DNA from: Sinonovacula constricta
Taxonomy: Eukaryota > Mollusca > Bivalvia > Cardiida > Solecurtidae
Assembly (NCBI GenBank): GCA_007844125.1
Contig: CM017569.1
Span: 8,150,995-8,214,994 of the forward strand
DNA length: 64,000 nt
Reading direction: 5' to 3'
A program made the position numbers and the translations under genes. Of this stretch, positions 22,256 to 35,800 are shown piece by piece. How positions within the stretch are numbered: the stretch's first letter is position 1; each line of letters begins with the position of its first letter. The notes beneath the pieces are model-generated. The model was given only the letters and a program-made list of their open reading frames with translations. It was not told where the DNA came from and ran no database searches.

Positions 22256-23948
22256 TGCCAGATTGCTCGTTCTAATACAAATAGTGTGTCCCTCTTCCCT
22301 CCTTTGACCCCTTTAGTCACTAGTGATATTCCTACGTGGAGATCATTAATGAGTCTGTATTGTATGTATATATATTACACAATATTATCAATTTAACATT
22401 GAGTTTAAACAGATAACAATATAAATATTTACACATTAAGCATGTCTAGACACAATTAATGTCTTAGTCTCCTCCAACATACATATATCTATTTGTTTCT
22501 GTACCAACCTGCACCACTTTTCCTTATGAACAGAAGCATGCAATTAACTTTTATGAATCTAAACAAAACATTTGAGTTCTTTAATGCCTGGATAAAAGTG
22601 GTAGTCTTTCAACTTTTGTTTTAAGAAAGATGTTTGGCAAGTACTATGCAGAAACCATGCAACATTTCGGGTAGTTACTTGAGAGCTCGTTAAACCCAAC
22701 TGTATAACATTAAAAAGGATATTTATGTTTAACTCTCGTAAATGTTGCTTTGTAAGTCGTGTTTATTTTATGATCAGCTGAACACATACATGGCCTTTTC
22801 TACTGTTATTATCTTAATTATGAACAGAAAATAAATATATCTAAGTGGCAAAATTGTCCATTGCACATGCATATAAGTATCTAAGTCAAAAAAATTATTA
22901 CAGCGAATTGTGTCCAATATAAAAAAAATTTAACATCATTTATCAACCATTTTAACAAACGAAGTCTTCGAACTAATCTAAATTTGAATGCTCAAAAAAC
23001 AATCACAAAAAAAAAACCCACTTTAGATTATACAAACAGCAAAAAGATGATAGATGGTATTCAATTTGCCCTACAAAGTAGAAGCATTGTTTGTGTCCAT
23101 CATGTTTGTCTTAACCCGAGAACGGACAGAGGTGTTCAGTTCTGGTGTTATTTATTACTACTGCCTGATATCAGAAGCTATACACACATATGCCAGATTA
23201 TGGAAAAAGAAAATGATAAGGTATACAAAAGCAGAAAAATGCCTAGGAAGCATTATATATATAAAATATATCATAATAAGTTTGTTTATACACTTTCCTC
23301 TAGAGGTTAAAAATTAGCCCCTAGGGAATTAAGGGTTGTCTTCTTTGGTAACCAGGTATTTTAAAACTGCTCACACTCAGTTCAACAAATACAATACTGT
23401 TTGTTCTTTCATATAGTAGTAACAACATGTTTAACAAAAGTGTCACTTTTTGGAAAATATGATAGCCCGACTGACCCTCAAAAAACCCTATCATATTTGG
23501 CCAAAATAATGTTTGGTACATTATCAAAGAAAATATAGATTAATAACAATATGAAGTGTCAACAAAGTCAGCTATTAAATACTGCTTTGTATGAAACATC
23601 AGAGAAAAATGGGGGCAGGTTGTTATGTCAGGAATGTTAGATATCATATCCCAACCTTTTCTTTTGTTTGGAATCCATAATGGGTTCAAAGCTTCGGCAT
23701 AAGATTCTGCGGAGGTGATCTTAAATTGATGTTGGATGCCATATCATGTATGTGTGTGACGGAGCAGTAGTGGATAATTATTCAAGCACACGGGGGATCG
23801 AAATTACTTTTCTAGTAATGTTCTTTTCTCAAGTCAAAAAATAATTTCACTTACAATCAAGAATTTTGTGTAGTTCTTTTAACAGAAATAACACTTCTCT
23901 CTCATTTTTTCAATGACGTCACTACTTTCGTCACTACTTTCATCATAA
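22256..23948. other. Intergenic, nothing recognised
   Basis: AT-rich. The overlapping plus-strand frames at 22,984-23,317 have no recognisable domain and low-complexity Lys/Tyr content; they are not supported as genes. Confidence 0.4.
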
Positions 23949-24165
23949 GGTTAGAGCTCTATAAAACCGGTTTAAGCATACCAGTCAGTCCTTTTTGCCA
24001 ACTGACAGTTCCAAGGCGGTAACTGTTGGGTTTGCTCTTTTTATTAATAAACCATCACAGGTTTGTTCTTTTACAATATGGCTAGCATGTGAATACCTTG
24101 GTCCCGTGCCTTTTCATGGTTTGGTATATGTTGCAATTCTCATACATTCTTATTTAAAAAAAAAT
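23949..24165 (+). repeat. Dispersed repeat, copy 2 (pair of 6,749-6,990)
   Basis: Same block order as copy 1 (aaaaccggtttaagca, aaggcggtaactgt, gggtttgctcttttt, cgtgccttttc, tttggtatatgttgcaat), ending in an A-rich tail near 24,155. Confidence 0.75.
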
Positions 24166-24479
24166 CTTGATCCACTTTGTCATTTTCCTGGAGTAAAATA
24201 ATAATCCTAATTGTATTGAATTGTTTGTATTGTAATTCTTTAGAAGTACACAGTGAACCGAACCATAAATAGAGAATCATGGTATACCGTCGTATGGTAT
24301 ATTATAATACCCCTAGTCTTGACTGCCCATTCCTGGGAAGAACCAGTAAAGTACTTCTGTATTTTGAGTAACTACTTGAATCATTGTGCAGTAAATAGTA
24401 ATAGAACTAATATCCTGGCTGGCCAGGAGTTCAAACCTGGGAGCCTATCTTTACATCTAGGCCTAGTTAGTTGAATCAT

Positions 24480-25485
24480 AGCCACTAGGTCTGGTTGATT
24501 CAGTTTTGACCACTAAATCTGGTTGACTCAATATAAACCACTAAATCTGGATGGTTTTGTCTTAGCATCTTGATCTGGTTGATTCGGTCTTAAGTACTAA
24601 GCCTGGTTTATTTAATTTTAACCACTGGACCTGGTTGATTCCATCTTACCCACTAGACTTTGATTAATTCAGTCTTAACCACTTGACCTGGTAGATTCAG
24701 TCTTAACCACTTGACCTGGTAGATTCAATCTTAACCACTTGACCTGGTAGATTCAATCTTAACCATTAGACCTGGTTGATTTAAACATAACCACCTGATC
24801 TGGTTGATTTAATCGTAACCATCTGATCTGGATTATTAGATTTTAACCGTTAGGCCTAGTAGATTCAGTCTTTATTACTAGGTCTGGCTGATTCAATCCT
24901 TACCACTAGACCTTGTTAATTCTGTCTTTACCCTTTGACCTGGTTGATTCAGTCTTAACCAAAAGACCTGGCTAATCAGCCTTAACCAATAGACCAGGTT
25001 GATTGAATCTCAACCACTAGCCCTGGTTGATTTAATTGCAACCACTAGACCTGGTTGATTAACTCTTTAACCACTGTAGATGGTTGATTCAATTTTAACC
25101 ACTTGACCTGGTTGATTCAACTTTAACTACTAGACCTGGCTAAGTCAATCTTAACCACTATGCCTAGATGGTTCAGCTTTAACAACTAAGCCTGGTTGAA
25201 TCAGTCTAAAGCATTAGACCTGATTGATTCAGTCTTAACAACTTAGCCTGGTTAATCTTAATCATTATACCTGACTGATTCAGTCTTAACCACTAAGCCT
25301 GGTTAATCTTAATCATAAGACTTGATTCAGTCTTAACCACTTAGCCTGGTTAATTCAATCTTAACCACTAGACCTGACTGGTTCAGTCTTAACAACTTAG
25401 CCTGGTTAATTCAATCTTAACCACTAGACCTGACTGGTTCAGTCTTCACCACTTAGCCTGGTTGATCTTAATCATAAGGCCAGAT
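24480..25485 (+). repeat. 28-bp minisatellite
   Basis: Diverged tandem units built around cttaaccac(t)agacctgg(t)tgattcagt. The period is about 28 bp with some shortened units, roughly 35 copies. It lies about 1.1 kb beyond the stop codon of the PARP14-like gene and is probably outside the transcript. Confidence 0.85.
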
Positions 25486-26617
25486 TGATTCTGCAACAAT
25501 AATTTTTAACACTTATCCTACAACTGCTGTTTAGTACCTTTATGCAGTATGTTATCCTATTTTGACCATTTTGCGCATTGCCTGATGACCCTTTTTGAAT
25601 GTTCTTATTACTTAAGGCATTACTAAAATCATATTATTGTTTGAATGTTTTTATTATTAAGCATTATTAAAATCATATTATTGTTATGTTCAAATTTTTA
25701 CCGACACAATCTTGGTCAAGTTCATTGTGCTCAGTTATGGGTATGCTATGCAACAAGAATGAAAAAACATCATATTAGCTTTTGTTTCATGACATGAAGA
25801 CTGTTCACAAACAATGGAGCTTATCAGTAAGCACAAGCAACACAACAACAATTTTATGTTTTCTATGTCATTGCAACAAACCAACATAAGCTCTAAATGA
25901 GCTTTTATGTCCATGTATAGTTGTCACATGTAAATATGTTGGAAAGAAAATAAAGTTTTGTTTACTTATATCACATTTTAATGTACATGGTTCAGATGCT
26001 TTGTAATTAATCACTCTAGCCTTGCCTTACATAATAAGACTAATGTGCATTTGGATGCAACATCCTAAATTATTCTTATAATTCATCACAACAAAACTAA
26101 ACTCTATTGTAATAAAGTCATACACAATATTTGAAAACATGTGTACAGTTATATTTCTTTAAAATTTATACATCCTTTATTTAAACACAAAATCATCATA
26201 ATAATAAAATATTTTTTTATTTAAATAGCATACATATCAGATATAAAAAAGTCCTATTTTGAAAGTAAAACAAGTCAAATAAAAACAAAACAATATACAC
26301 ACAAAATTGTCTTAATTAACTATCGTCAGAACAGAATACAAATAATTTTAATATATATTAAATATCAGGAAATAAACAAAATTATTTCATAATAAGTTTT
26401 TTTACACACATTTACCTTAAGAAAGTCAACAAAGGTAACACATTTTATTATGAAAAGAAAACACGTACAATCAAAAGATTCAGTTAAATACATTTAAAGG
26501 AAGCAAACCATCTATTGGGAAATATCAGACACAAAATCACTTAAACCAAGACTTAACTGTCTCAAGATAACACATAAATCATTTGAATGAAGTGCACACT
26601 GCACTGTCAGGACATAT
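25486..26617 (-). other. 3' flank / 3' UTR of the PARP14-like gene
   Basis: AT-rich sequence downstream of the stop codon (gene on minus strand). Candidate AATAAA signals on the minus strand are at 26,449-26,444 and 26,181-26,176. No other gene seen. Confidence 0.4.
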
Positions 26618-26892
26618 CTACCTGAAGGTTATCAGGAAGGTTGGATATGCTTGGTCATCATGAAACACAACAAAAAAATTAGGTGTATTCACATTGTCTG
26701 TGGTGGAATCATACTCAGATGTAGTCCCTGGCCTTGGTGGTGGGTACCTTATCCCAGATCTACCTAAACAGAAGTCTCCAGTCAGCACCTGGGCGAAATA
26801 CATAAACTTCTCACCCTGGGCATTAGCATGACAGTAACCTGTTGAAGTTGCTGCATTGACAGCAAAATAGACACCTGCACCATGAGATGCAC
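26618..26892 (-). CDS. PARP14-like: PARP14-like exon 17 (catalytic C-terminus, stop)
   Basis: Acceptor ttttgcag. Reads GASHGAGVYFAVNAA (catalytic Tyr), YFAQVLTGDFCLG, RYPPPRPG, then YDSTTDNVNTPNFFVVFHD and a final LITFR-stop. DSTTDNV and PPP-R are typical of the PARP14/15/10 group. The Glu position is Phe (PNFFVVF). Confidence 0.93.
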
Positions 26893-29800
26893 CTGCAAAA
26901 CAAGATTTAACAGTTATTACAAAAATAATAAATATCCCTACTGCCCTTTTATTCTGCATTAACATCATTTTACGATGGCTGAACAAGTTGACACCTATAC
27001 AGCCCAAACTACCCAATTGTAACTGTTTGCTTGTTTAGACTGAATGTCTGATGTGCCAAAACCAAGATAAACAAAATTATCCAGAGTGGTTGTTGACAAT
27101 GAGCAGACAGTGCTACCTGTACAGTGAACACATGACCTGATACCACCCCAATCTGACTACAGTGCTGCCTGTACAGTGAACACATGACCTGATACCACCC
27201 CAATCTGACTACAGTGCTGCCTGTACAGTGAACACATGACCTGATACCACCCCAATCTGACTACAGTGCTGCCTGTACAGTGAACACATGACCTGATACC
27301 ACCCCAATCTGACTACAGTGCTGCCTGTACAGTGAACACATGACCTGATACCACCCCAATCTGACTACAGTGCTGCCTGTACAGTGAACACATGACCTGA
27401 TACCACCCCAATCTGACTACAAAACCAACCATTTCTGGAACTATACTTACAACCTTAGTGTAAGCAGAAATTGTATCATAGCATAAGAGAATTTGTTATG
27501 TCTTGGCCTGTCTTCTAGCATATGACATTTTATACCTGGTGCTGATGTTTTCATCCTTTGAACAACAAGCCCCACTAAATAATCCACAGTTCTGATCGGG
27601 TTCCAATTTATATATGAAAACCATGTGTATAACAATTTTTAAAAAAAAACTTATTTAAAAACTAAGCCACCAAAGGATTAGTCATTATCTTATGCTGATA
27701 ATTGTTTGCACTGTTTAAAATGTTTATTAAATATATAAAAATAAAATTATAAAAGAATTGCCATCATTTTTTCAATTGTACAGCTTTATTAACATGATTT
27801 TCTCTGACAAATGAACACATCCTATCACTCCAAATGCTGTGCCTAACCCCATCCTCTCACCAGGGACACTTAATAGGCAAAACATGGTGTATATTGTGCT
27901 GTATGTGATTTTGACTAATGAGAGCAAGTAGGTAAAAATGAAATAAGACATATGATATTGTCGAAACCAAACATTGACAGCATTCTGACATTACACAGGT
28001 ATAAATCTAATAATTTATGTGTCAAAAAACCAATAAATGACCAATGCTTTTAAGTGGATGTTAATCTGCAGCAGAACTGCCTTACTAACCTGAGTTATAG
28101 TTGCGGTTAAATCCCTTTTCATTGATACTTGGTACAACATCAGGTTTAGTGCCATGCCACAACCATTTTTCGTTGTTGGTGTGTTTGTTAGACAGTTCCA
28201 TCTGATGTCTCTTGCCAACAAATCGAACATAAAGGTTTGGATTCTGAATCCTTTGTATCTAGAAATGCAAGTTTAAAAGACTTTCAAGTTATCTTTGTAT
28301 GCAATAAAGCTAAGGTGGTTTGGAAAATGTATGTGATCTAAAGTTCACATTGTCATTAAAAAATTTTTACCATTGATCATGGAAGAATAGATTAAAATTT
28401 AATCACACTTAAATATCTTATCATGGCAACATCCTATAAAGTATAATTAAATTGTAAGCATAATCAGAAGCAATAACTGGACCCCTGTTTATAAGGGGTA
28501 GGTCTGGACCCCTGTTTATAGGGGAAGGTAAAAGTTATAAATGGTGATGTTTCTTTTTCTTCACAGCTATTCACTTATATTTATATTTGAGCAATGTTTA
28601 TATGAAAATTGTCTGATTGTCTGTTATGCATATCTAAACAAACTTAAAAAGGTATACACCAAATAAAGGTGATCTTTTTATATACACAATTCTAAAGAAA
28701 ATAATATACAAATTATAGCTAAAAACGATAAATGATAAAACCTATTTTAGTAACATTAAAGTAAAATATGTAAGGTCAATTGTAAAGAAAAACAATAACA
28801 CTCGTATCATTATTACATCGGTTCCATATATTACAGATGGCTTTTAAAGTTTTTGCAACTCACATGGTAGCATAATTACCACATAATTAGATGGACATAT
28901 CTAGTTTACAATACCAAAGTACAGTGGAGGTATTGTTTAATTAACTGGCAAAACATCTTAGCTGTTAACCGATAACTGATTTCATAAGCGTTGCTATCCT
29001 GAGTAAGGCCATGCCAAATCGGAATTCTGTTAAGCGTCCGCGTGCGCGTAGGTTTTGGAGTCCCCAATCCACAAAAAAACCCACAAATTTGTTAGTGAAA
29101 TTTTCTTAAATAATTCCAATGTGCCGTGAATCGATAATGACAATTTCGTTCGGGGAAAATGTGTTGGTAACAACATATATTATTCGTAAGCAATTTATCA
29201 TAACCGTTATCATGTAGATGCTTGATAATAAGAGAATAACGTGAAATTCAAGCGTTCAGAGATACTGATCCAGTCAAACTGTTCGTTGGAACCACAATGT
29301 TTTTTTTTTCTTTTCTTTTCTATTTGGGTTTCTGTCATAAATAAATTCAAATTTATTAGTTCGCTCATGAATAATATGTTTTGGTGAGTAACAGTCCTCA
29401 TGGCAAGCAAAATTACAGCGGTCAGGGTTCAGGAAAATGACCAAAACATATTAGATTGGTACGCTCTGACCGTGGACAAAAAGGAAACCTTCAGTTCGTT
29501 ATTTGAAAGAATCGTGACGTCAATGGTAGTGAAGAATCAACACCAGGGAACAGGTTTAAACACCCTATTATCTTAAAAGATACAACCAACACCAGGTGTG
29601 AAATTGTCTGTAATTCTGACAATGTGGAATCTCAGATTAATGTGATAAACATTCATGTTTTACCAAGTACTTATTTGTGTGAATACTAGCTAGGATGGAC
29701 ATGTTAATATTAACATGTTAATATAAAATGCCCTTAAATTTATAAAATTTTGCAACATAGATCTCCAAAGTATTTTGTCTCAGATGTGCCATTTATATAT

Positions 29801-32800
29801 TGTTTAATTCTATTATGACAGTATTACCAGTATAATATAGTTCATGCATTGGTTCATTGTACATGACACATTACTCCACGTTCCTTCTTACTTACAAATA
29901 TGTTGTGACAATATTTCCATAGTTGTGCCATAATTACAATATAAATTTTATGTAAAAGCACTAGTCATTTTATATTAAAACATATATTGTATGTCTGTGC
30001 TTACACTAGTCATTTCTTAAGTAATTCAGACCATTGTTTCATATTATGATAATGTTTTTCCATTAAAAATATATATAATGCATTGGGGTTTTTTGTCGTT
30101 AAATATTTGTGTTTTCGTTTTCGGTTTGTGTGTTTTTGTGAATAGGTACCTAGGTTTGTCAAACTTGAGTTGACGCTTAACAAAATTCCAATTTGGCATG
30201 GCCTAATGATAGCAAAATATTTACATTTTCCTACACCAAAACAAAAAAACAACACAACTTTTTGGTTTTGTCGTGTTTATGTATAAACCATTTAGTTTAC
30301 AATTTATTTTATAGAAAAAGTATGTTATTCAACAGGCTTTTCAGTTGGGCTTGTGATGAATTAAACAAGTGGGGATGTTCTACAAAGGTGTACAGCTCTT
30401 ACATCCAAGTGAATTGCCATGCATATCTGCAATTATACTTAAGCCTTTTGAACACTTACTTTTAAATGATAAGCAAAAATCTGAACCAATAATATAAATG
30501 TAAATATAAGGATTCTATTTCATATTTCTGATATTCATGCTTCATGAGCGTGTGTCGCTGTGCAAGCAAATTAACAAATGCTCATGGAATCGCATGCACA
30601 TGACCAGCGTTCATAAAGCATGAACATCAGTAAAATGAGATTCAATCATTAATAATCTGCTAAAACCAAAGTTACCATCTCATGCTGTTTTAAATATAAT
30701 AAAGTCATATGTAAGATTAATATGTAAAAAACTTTATGCAAATCAGTAATATTTCATAAAATTTAGTTTAATATGAGAATAATTCCTCACACTATTCAAT
30801 ACTAGTACCTACCCTGACAACCACCCCTCGTGGCAACTGCTTTTGAAATTTGTCTGCCACAGTCTTGTACTCTGGGTCTGTTGTCATCAGGGTTATGGCT
30901 ACTGGTGGAGAGGTCAAGGACATCTTGGCCCAAGTGATGGGTAGACTGACTGCTATACCAAAGAGGAATTAAAAAATTCGGGAATAAAAGCCAGATACAA
31001 ATGCGAAAATATAAAATATTAACAAGCATCTACGTGTTGAATATAAATAAGATTATAAAACATCATAAATTGGTTTATCTTTCACATCCTTTGTCATATG
31101 AAGTTAATACCGCTGGACTGAACCTTAAACATCTTGGTAGATGTTGGAGATATTTTACCATTTAGCTACAGTCAGGTCATGATACAATGAATTGCCACAG
31201 AACCAGTCAAATTATTTGTAAAATCACTGAAGTCATAAAATTGTAACTACCAAAACAAGCAGTACCTTATTTACTCTATATTGAGACAACCCAACAAGAA
31301 GTGACAAGTGCATTCTTGTTATTTGTAGCAATTTTCATATTGTTTATTAATGTTAAAGAGGGTGAAAACACACTGATGTGCATTTACAGAAGTCCATGAC
31401 GAGAGTATGAAAACATGCTGATGTGCATTTAGAGAAGTAGTCCATGACGAGAGTATGAAAACATGCTGATGCGCATTTAGAGTAGTCCATGACGAGAGTA
31501 TGAAAACATGCTGATGTGCATTTAGAGAAGTAGTCCATGACAGTGGTGTGAAAACATGCTGATGTGCATTTAGAGAAGTAGTCCATGACAGTGGTGTGAA
31601 AACATGCTGATGTGCATTTAGAGAAGTAGTCCATGACACTGGTGTGAAAACATGCTGATGTGCATTTAGAGTAGTCCATGACGAGAGTATGAAAACATGC
31701 TGATGTGCATTTAGGGTAGTCCATGACACTGGTGTGAAAACATGCTGATGTGTGCATTTAGAGAAGTAGTCCATGACAGTGGTGTGAAAACATGCTGATG
31801 TGCATTTAGAGTAGTCCATGACGAGAGTATGAAAACATGCTGATGTACATTTAGGGTAGTCCATGACACTGGTGTGAAAACATGCTGATGTGCATTTAGA
31901 GAAGTAGTCCATGACAGTGGTGTGAAAACATGCTGATGTGTGCATTTAGAGAAGTAGTCCATGGCACTGGTGTGAAAACATGCTGACGTGCATTTAGAGA
32001 AGTAGTCCATGACAGTGGTGTGAAAACATGCTGATGTGTGCATTTAGAGAAGTAGTCCATGACAGTGGTGTGAAAACATGCTGATGTGCATTTTAGAGAA
32101 GTAGTCCATGACAGTGGTGTGAAAACATGCTGATGTGCATTTAGGGTAGTCCATGACACTGGTGTGAAAACATGCTGATGTGCATTTAGGGTAGTCCATG
32201 ACAGTGGTGTGAAAACATGCTGATGTGCATTTAGAGAAGTAGTCCATGACACTGGTGTGAAAACATGCTGACGTGCATTTAGAGAAGTAGTCCATGACAC
32301 TGGTGTGAAAACATGCTGATGTGCATTTAGAGAAGTAGTCCATGACAGTGGTGTGAAAACATGCTGATGTGCATTTAGGGTAGTCCATGACGAGAGTATG
32401 AAAACATGCTGATGTGCATTTAGAGAAGTAGTCCATGACACTGGTGTGAAAACATGCTGACGTGCATTTAGAGAAGTAGTCCATGACACTGGTGTGAAAA
32501 CATGCTGATGTGCATTTAGAGAAGTAGTCCATGACACTGGTGTGAAAACATGCTGATGTGCATTTAGGGTAGTCCATGACACTGGTGTGAAAACATGCTG
32601 ATGTGCATTTAGAGAAGTAGTCCATGACAGTGGTGTGAAAACATGCTGATGTGCATTTAGGGTAGTCCATGACAGTGGTGTGAAAACATGCTGATGTGCA
32701 TTTAGGGTAGTCCATGACAGTGGTGTGAAAACATGCTGATGTGCATTTAGTGAAGTAGTCCATGACACTGGTGTGAAAACATGCTGATGTGTGCATTTAG

Positions 32801-35800
32801 GGTAGTCCATGACGAGAGTATGAAAACATGCTGATGTGCATTTAGAGAAGTAGTCCATGACGAGAGTATGAAAACATGTTGATGTGCATTTAGAGAAGTA
32901 GTCCATGACACTGGTCTGAAAACATGCTGATGTGCATTTAGAGAAGTAGTCCATGACACTGGTGTGAAAACATGCTGATGTGCATTTAGAGAAGTAGTCC
33001 ATGACGAGAGTATGAAAACATGCTGATGTGCATTTAGAGAAGTAGTCCATGACACTGGTGTGAAAACACACTGATGTGCATTTAGAGTAGTCCATGACGA
33101 GAGTATGAAAACATGCTGATGTGCATTTAGAGAAGTAGTCCATGACGAGAGTATGAAAACATGCTGATGTGCATTTACTGATGTGCATTTAGAGAAGTAG
33201 TCCATGACACTGGTGTGAAAACATGCTGATGTGCATTTACAGAAGTCCATGACGAGAGTATGAAAACATGCTGATGTGCATTTAGAGTATTTCATGACGA
33301 GAAAATGAAAACATGCTGATGTGCATTTACAGAAGTCCATGACGAGAGTATGAAAACATGCTGATGTGCATTTACAGAAGTCCATGATGAGAGTATGAAA
33401 ACATGCTGATGTGCATTTAGAGAAGTAGTCCATGACACTGGTGTGAAAACATGCTGATGTGCATTTACAGAAGTCCATGACGAGAGTATGAAAACATGCT
33501 GATGTGCATTTAGAGTATTTCATGACGAGAAAATGAAAACATGCTGATGTGCATTTACAGAAGTCCATGACGAGAGTATGAAAACATGCTGATGTGCATT
33601 TACAGAAGTCCATGACGAGAGTATGAAAACATGCTGATGTGCATTTACAGAAGTCCATGACGAGAGTATGAAAACATGCTGATGTGCATTTAGAGTAGTT
33701 CATGACGAGAATATGAAAACATACTGATGTGACCCACAAAATGAAATCAATAAGAATTTAATTTGGTCATTTTTTTAACTTACCATCAGATTTTGGTTCC
33801 TGCTTTTTCAAATCTTTCTCAATATTTCTCAGGTATGCTGTAATAGTGTTCATAGTGCTGTTCACTGTCTGAGAAAACCCACTGAGATGAATTACCAGGT
33901 TTGACTTTTTCTTATCAAAACTGATGTTCACACCTTTGCTAGTGGCCATTCCCTTGAGCTTTCTTTTCTGTCAATGAACAAAATGTAGTGTCAGCCAAAT
34001 ATGACAGTTTCATGCCTGTCAATGAACAAAATGTAGTGTCAGCCAAATATGACAGTTTCATGCCTGTCAATGAACAAAATGTAGTGTCAGCAAAATATGA
34101 CAGTTTCATGCCTGTGAATGAACAAAATGCAAAATAGATGCTAGTATGATTTGAGCCTGGTTTTATGTAAATGAACTTAATACAGTATACATCATTGTCA
34201 TTTCAGCTTGAATGTCTGTGAATGTACAAAATGCTATGTACATGTATATTCCAAGAGGATTTATGGCTTGTTTTCTGTATAATTATAAAGACAAATCAAC
34301 TTTACAGTTGTTAAAAACTACATAAAAATGATTGTAAGTTGGATAGAAGAATCTTTAGACATTGTAATTGTAAGTCATTTTTATAATGTTTATCCTGTAC
34401 TTAAATGACCTAACCATTTTATGTGCCAGTATTGATTATCCTGATATAATAAATATATAGAACTGTATACAGTTCAGCTAAGGAAGAACGTCCTAAAAAC
34501 ATTTAGTATGGTGGAATCCACTCCATGTTGTATTGAAGTGGAGGCTAAAAAAATGGGGTCACTTTGTGTGAAAATGAAGTGAGTGAAGTCACTTCATGTA
34601 TGGAATAAAATCGAGTCACTTTGCAGAGTAAAATTGAGTCACTATGCATCAGTTTACAGTAACTTGCATCAAGAAAGGCAAAATGGACAAAATAACAGGT
34701 TTTTTAGCAAAGACAGACATTATATCTCCCAACACATGTTCTGGGCTGTTATGTGCCATTATTTTGTACAAAACATCTGAACTTATATAAAACTAATAGT
34801 GCTCACATTCACATTAGCTTGCTTAATATCAGAAGTTGGATATTAATTGCAATAATAGGACTGATAGTAGTGATGTATGCCCACTGTGGTTAATGATACG
34901 ATTGTGTACACTGCTAGATGATTATTAAATCATGTAATTATCAATTTCTTAAAAATCGAGTTCAACATATGGTATTTTTTAAAAAGTTCAAAGTATTTTG
35001 TTTCTTATTTCTTCTTCGTCAGGTTATAGGTATTGTACGAGTAGGAAAAGTAATGGGATAGTTTTATCCAACCCTATCAATATAGAGAGGGAATGTCTGA
35101 GAGGCTTTGTTTCTAACTGTTATTTAAAACTCTTCACAATAAATAAAATTAAGGCATGCCTTAATACTCTGACGCGAAGTCACTTAATTTTACTTGCAAA
35201 AATTCAAAGTCCTGCTAGCATTTTGCCACTCCATTTTGCCGCGAAGTGACTCCATTACTCTGGAGGATATGTCTATCCTACACAAAGTGACTCATTTTCC
35301 ATTCACTCCACACTTTGCATTTGTAGGGCGTTCCTCCTGAGTCATACTGTACTTTTATACATATTAAGTTCTTTCAAAAAACAGTTTCTAAAATAAATAA
35401 TTAACATTATATTTTTTAACATGATTAAGCTTTTGATGTTTTAGTCTGCCTTATTACATCTATTAAAAATTGAAACTTCTCAGCCAAACAGGTGCAATGG
35501 GCCCTTTAATTCAAAATGCTGGCAAAAGCAATATTATAATTTATCAATCTAACCATATAATAAAGATATAATGACTGCAAATGTGTTCAGGCTAATGTAT
35601 CAGTCTGCTATCCACATGGTATGGCACTAACATCTCCCCAAGCTATGAACAACATACAAACATTATGAAACTGTCTATGTGTACAGATTTGTATTACAAA
35701 TCAAATATAGAAAAAGGAAGTTGGTTGTTACTCTACATAATACCGTCAATGTGATAGCCTGCTGTGATTACTCTACATAATACCGTCAATGTGATAGCCT

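Noticed and set aside
22984..23317. Overlapping plus-strand frames of 108 and 87 codons
   Set aside because: Low-complexity AT-driven sequence, no motif, and two overlapping frames in the same place.
30193..30465. 90-codon plus-strand frame as second exon of the nested ORF at 29,400
   Set aside because: Joining by the only plausible acceptor puts the nested ORF into a different frame that stops after about 16 codons; no support for this frame.
31319..33739. Long minus-strand frames (up to 430 codons) in the 45/48-bp array as a repetitive protein gene
   Set aside because: They lie between exons 14 and 15, whose phases join correctly, and exist only because the unit length is a multiple of three. 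Several frames are open at once.
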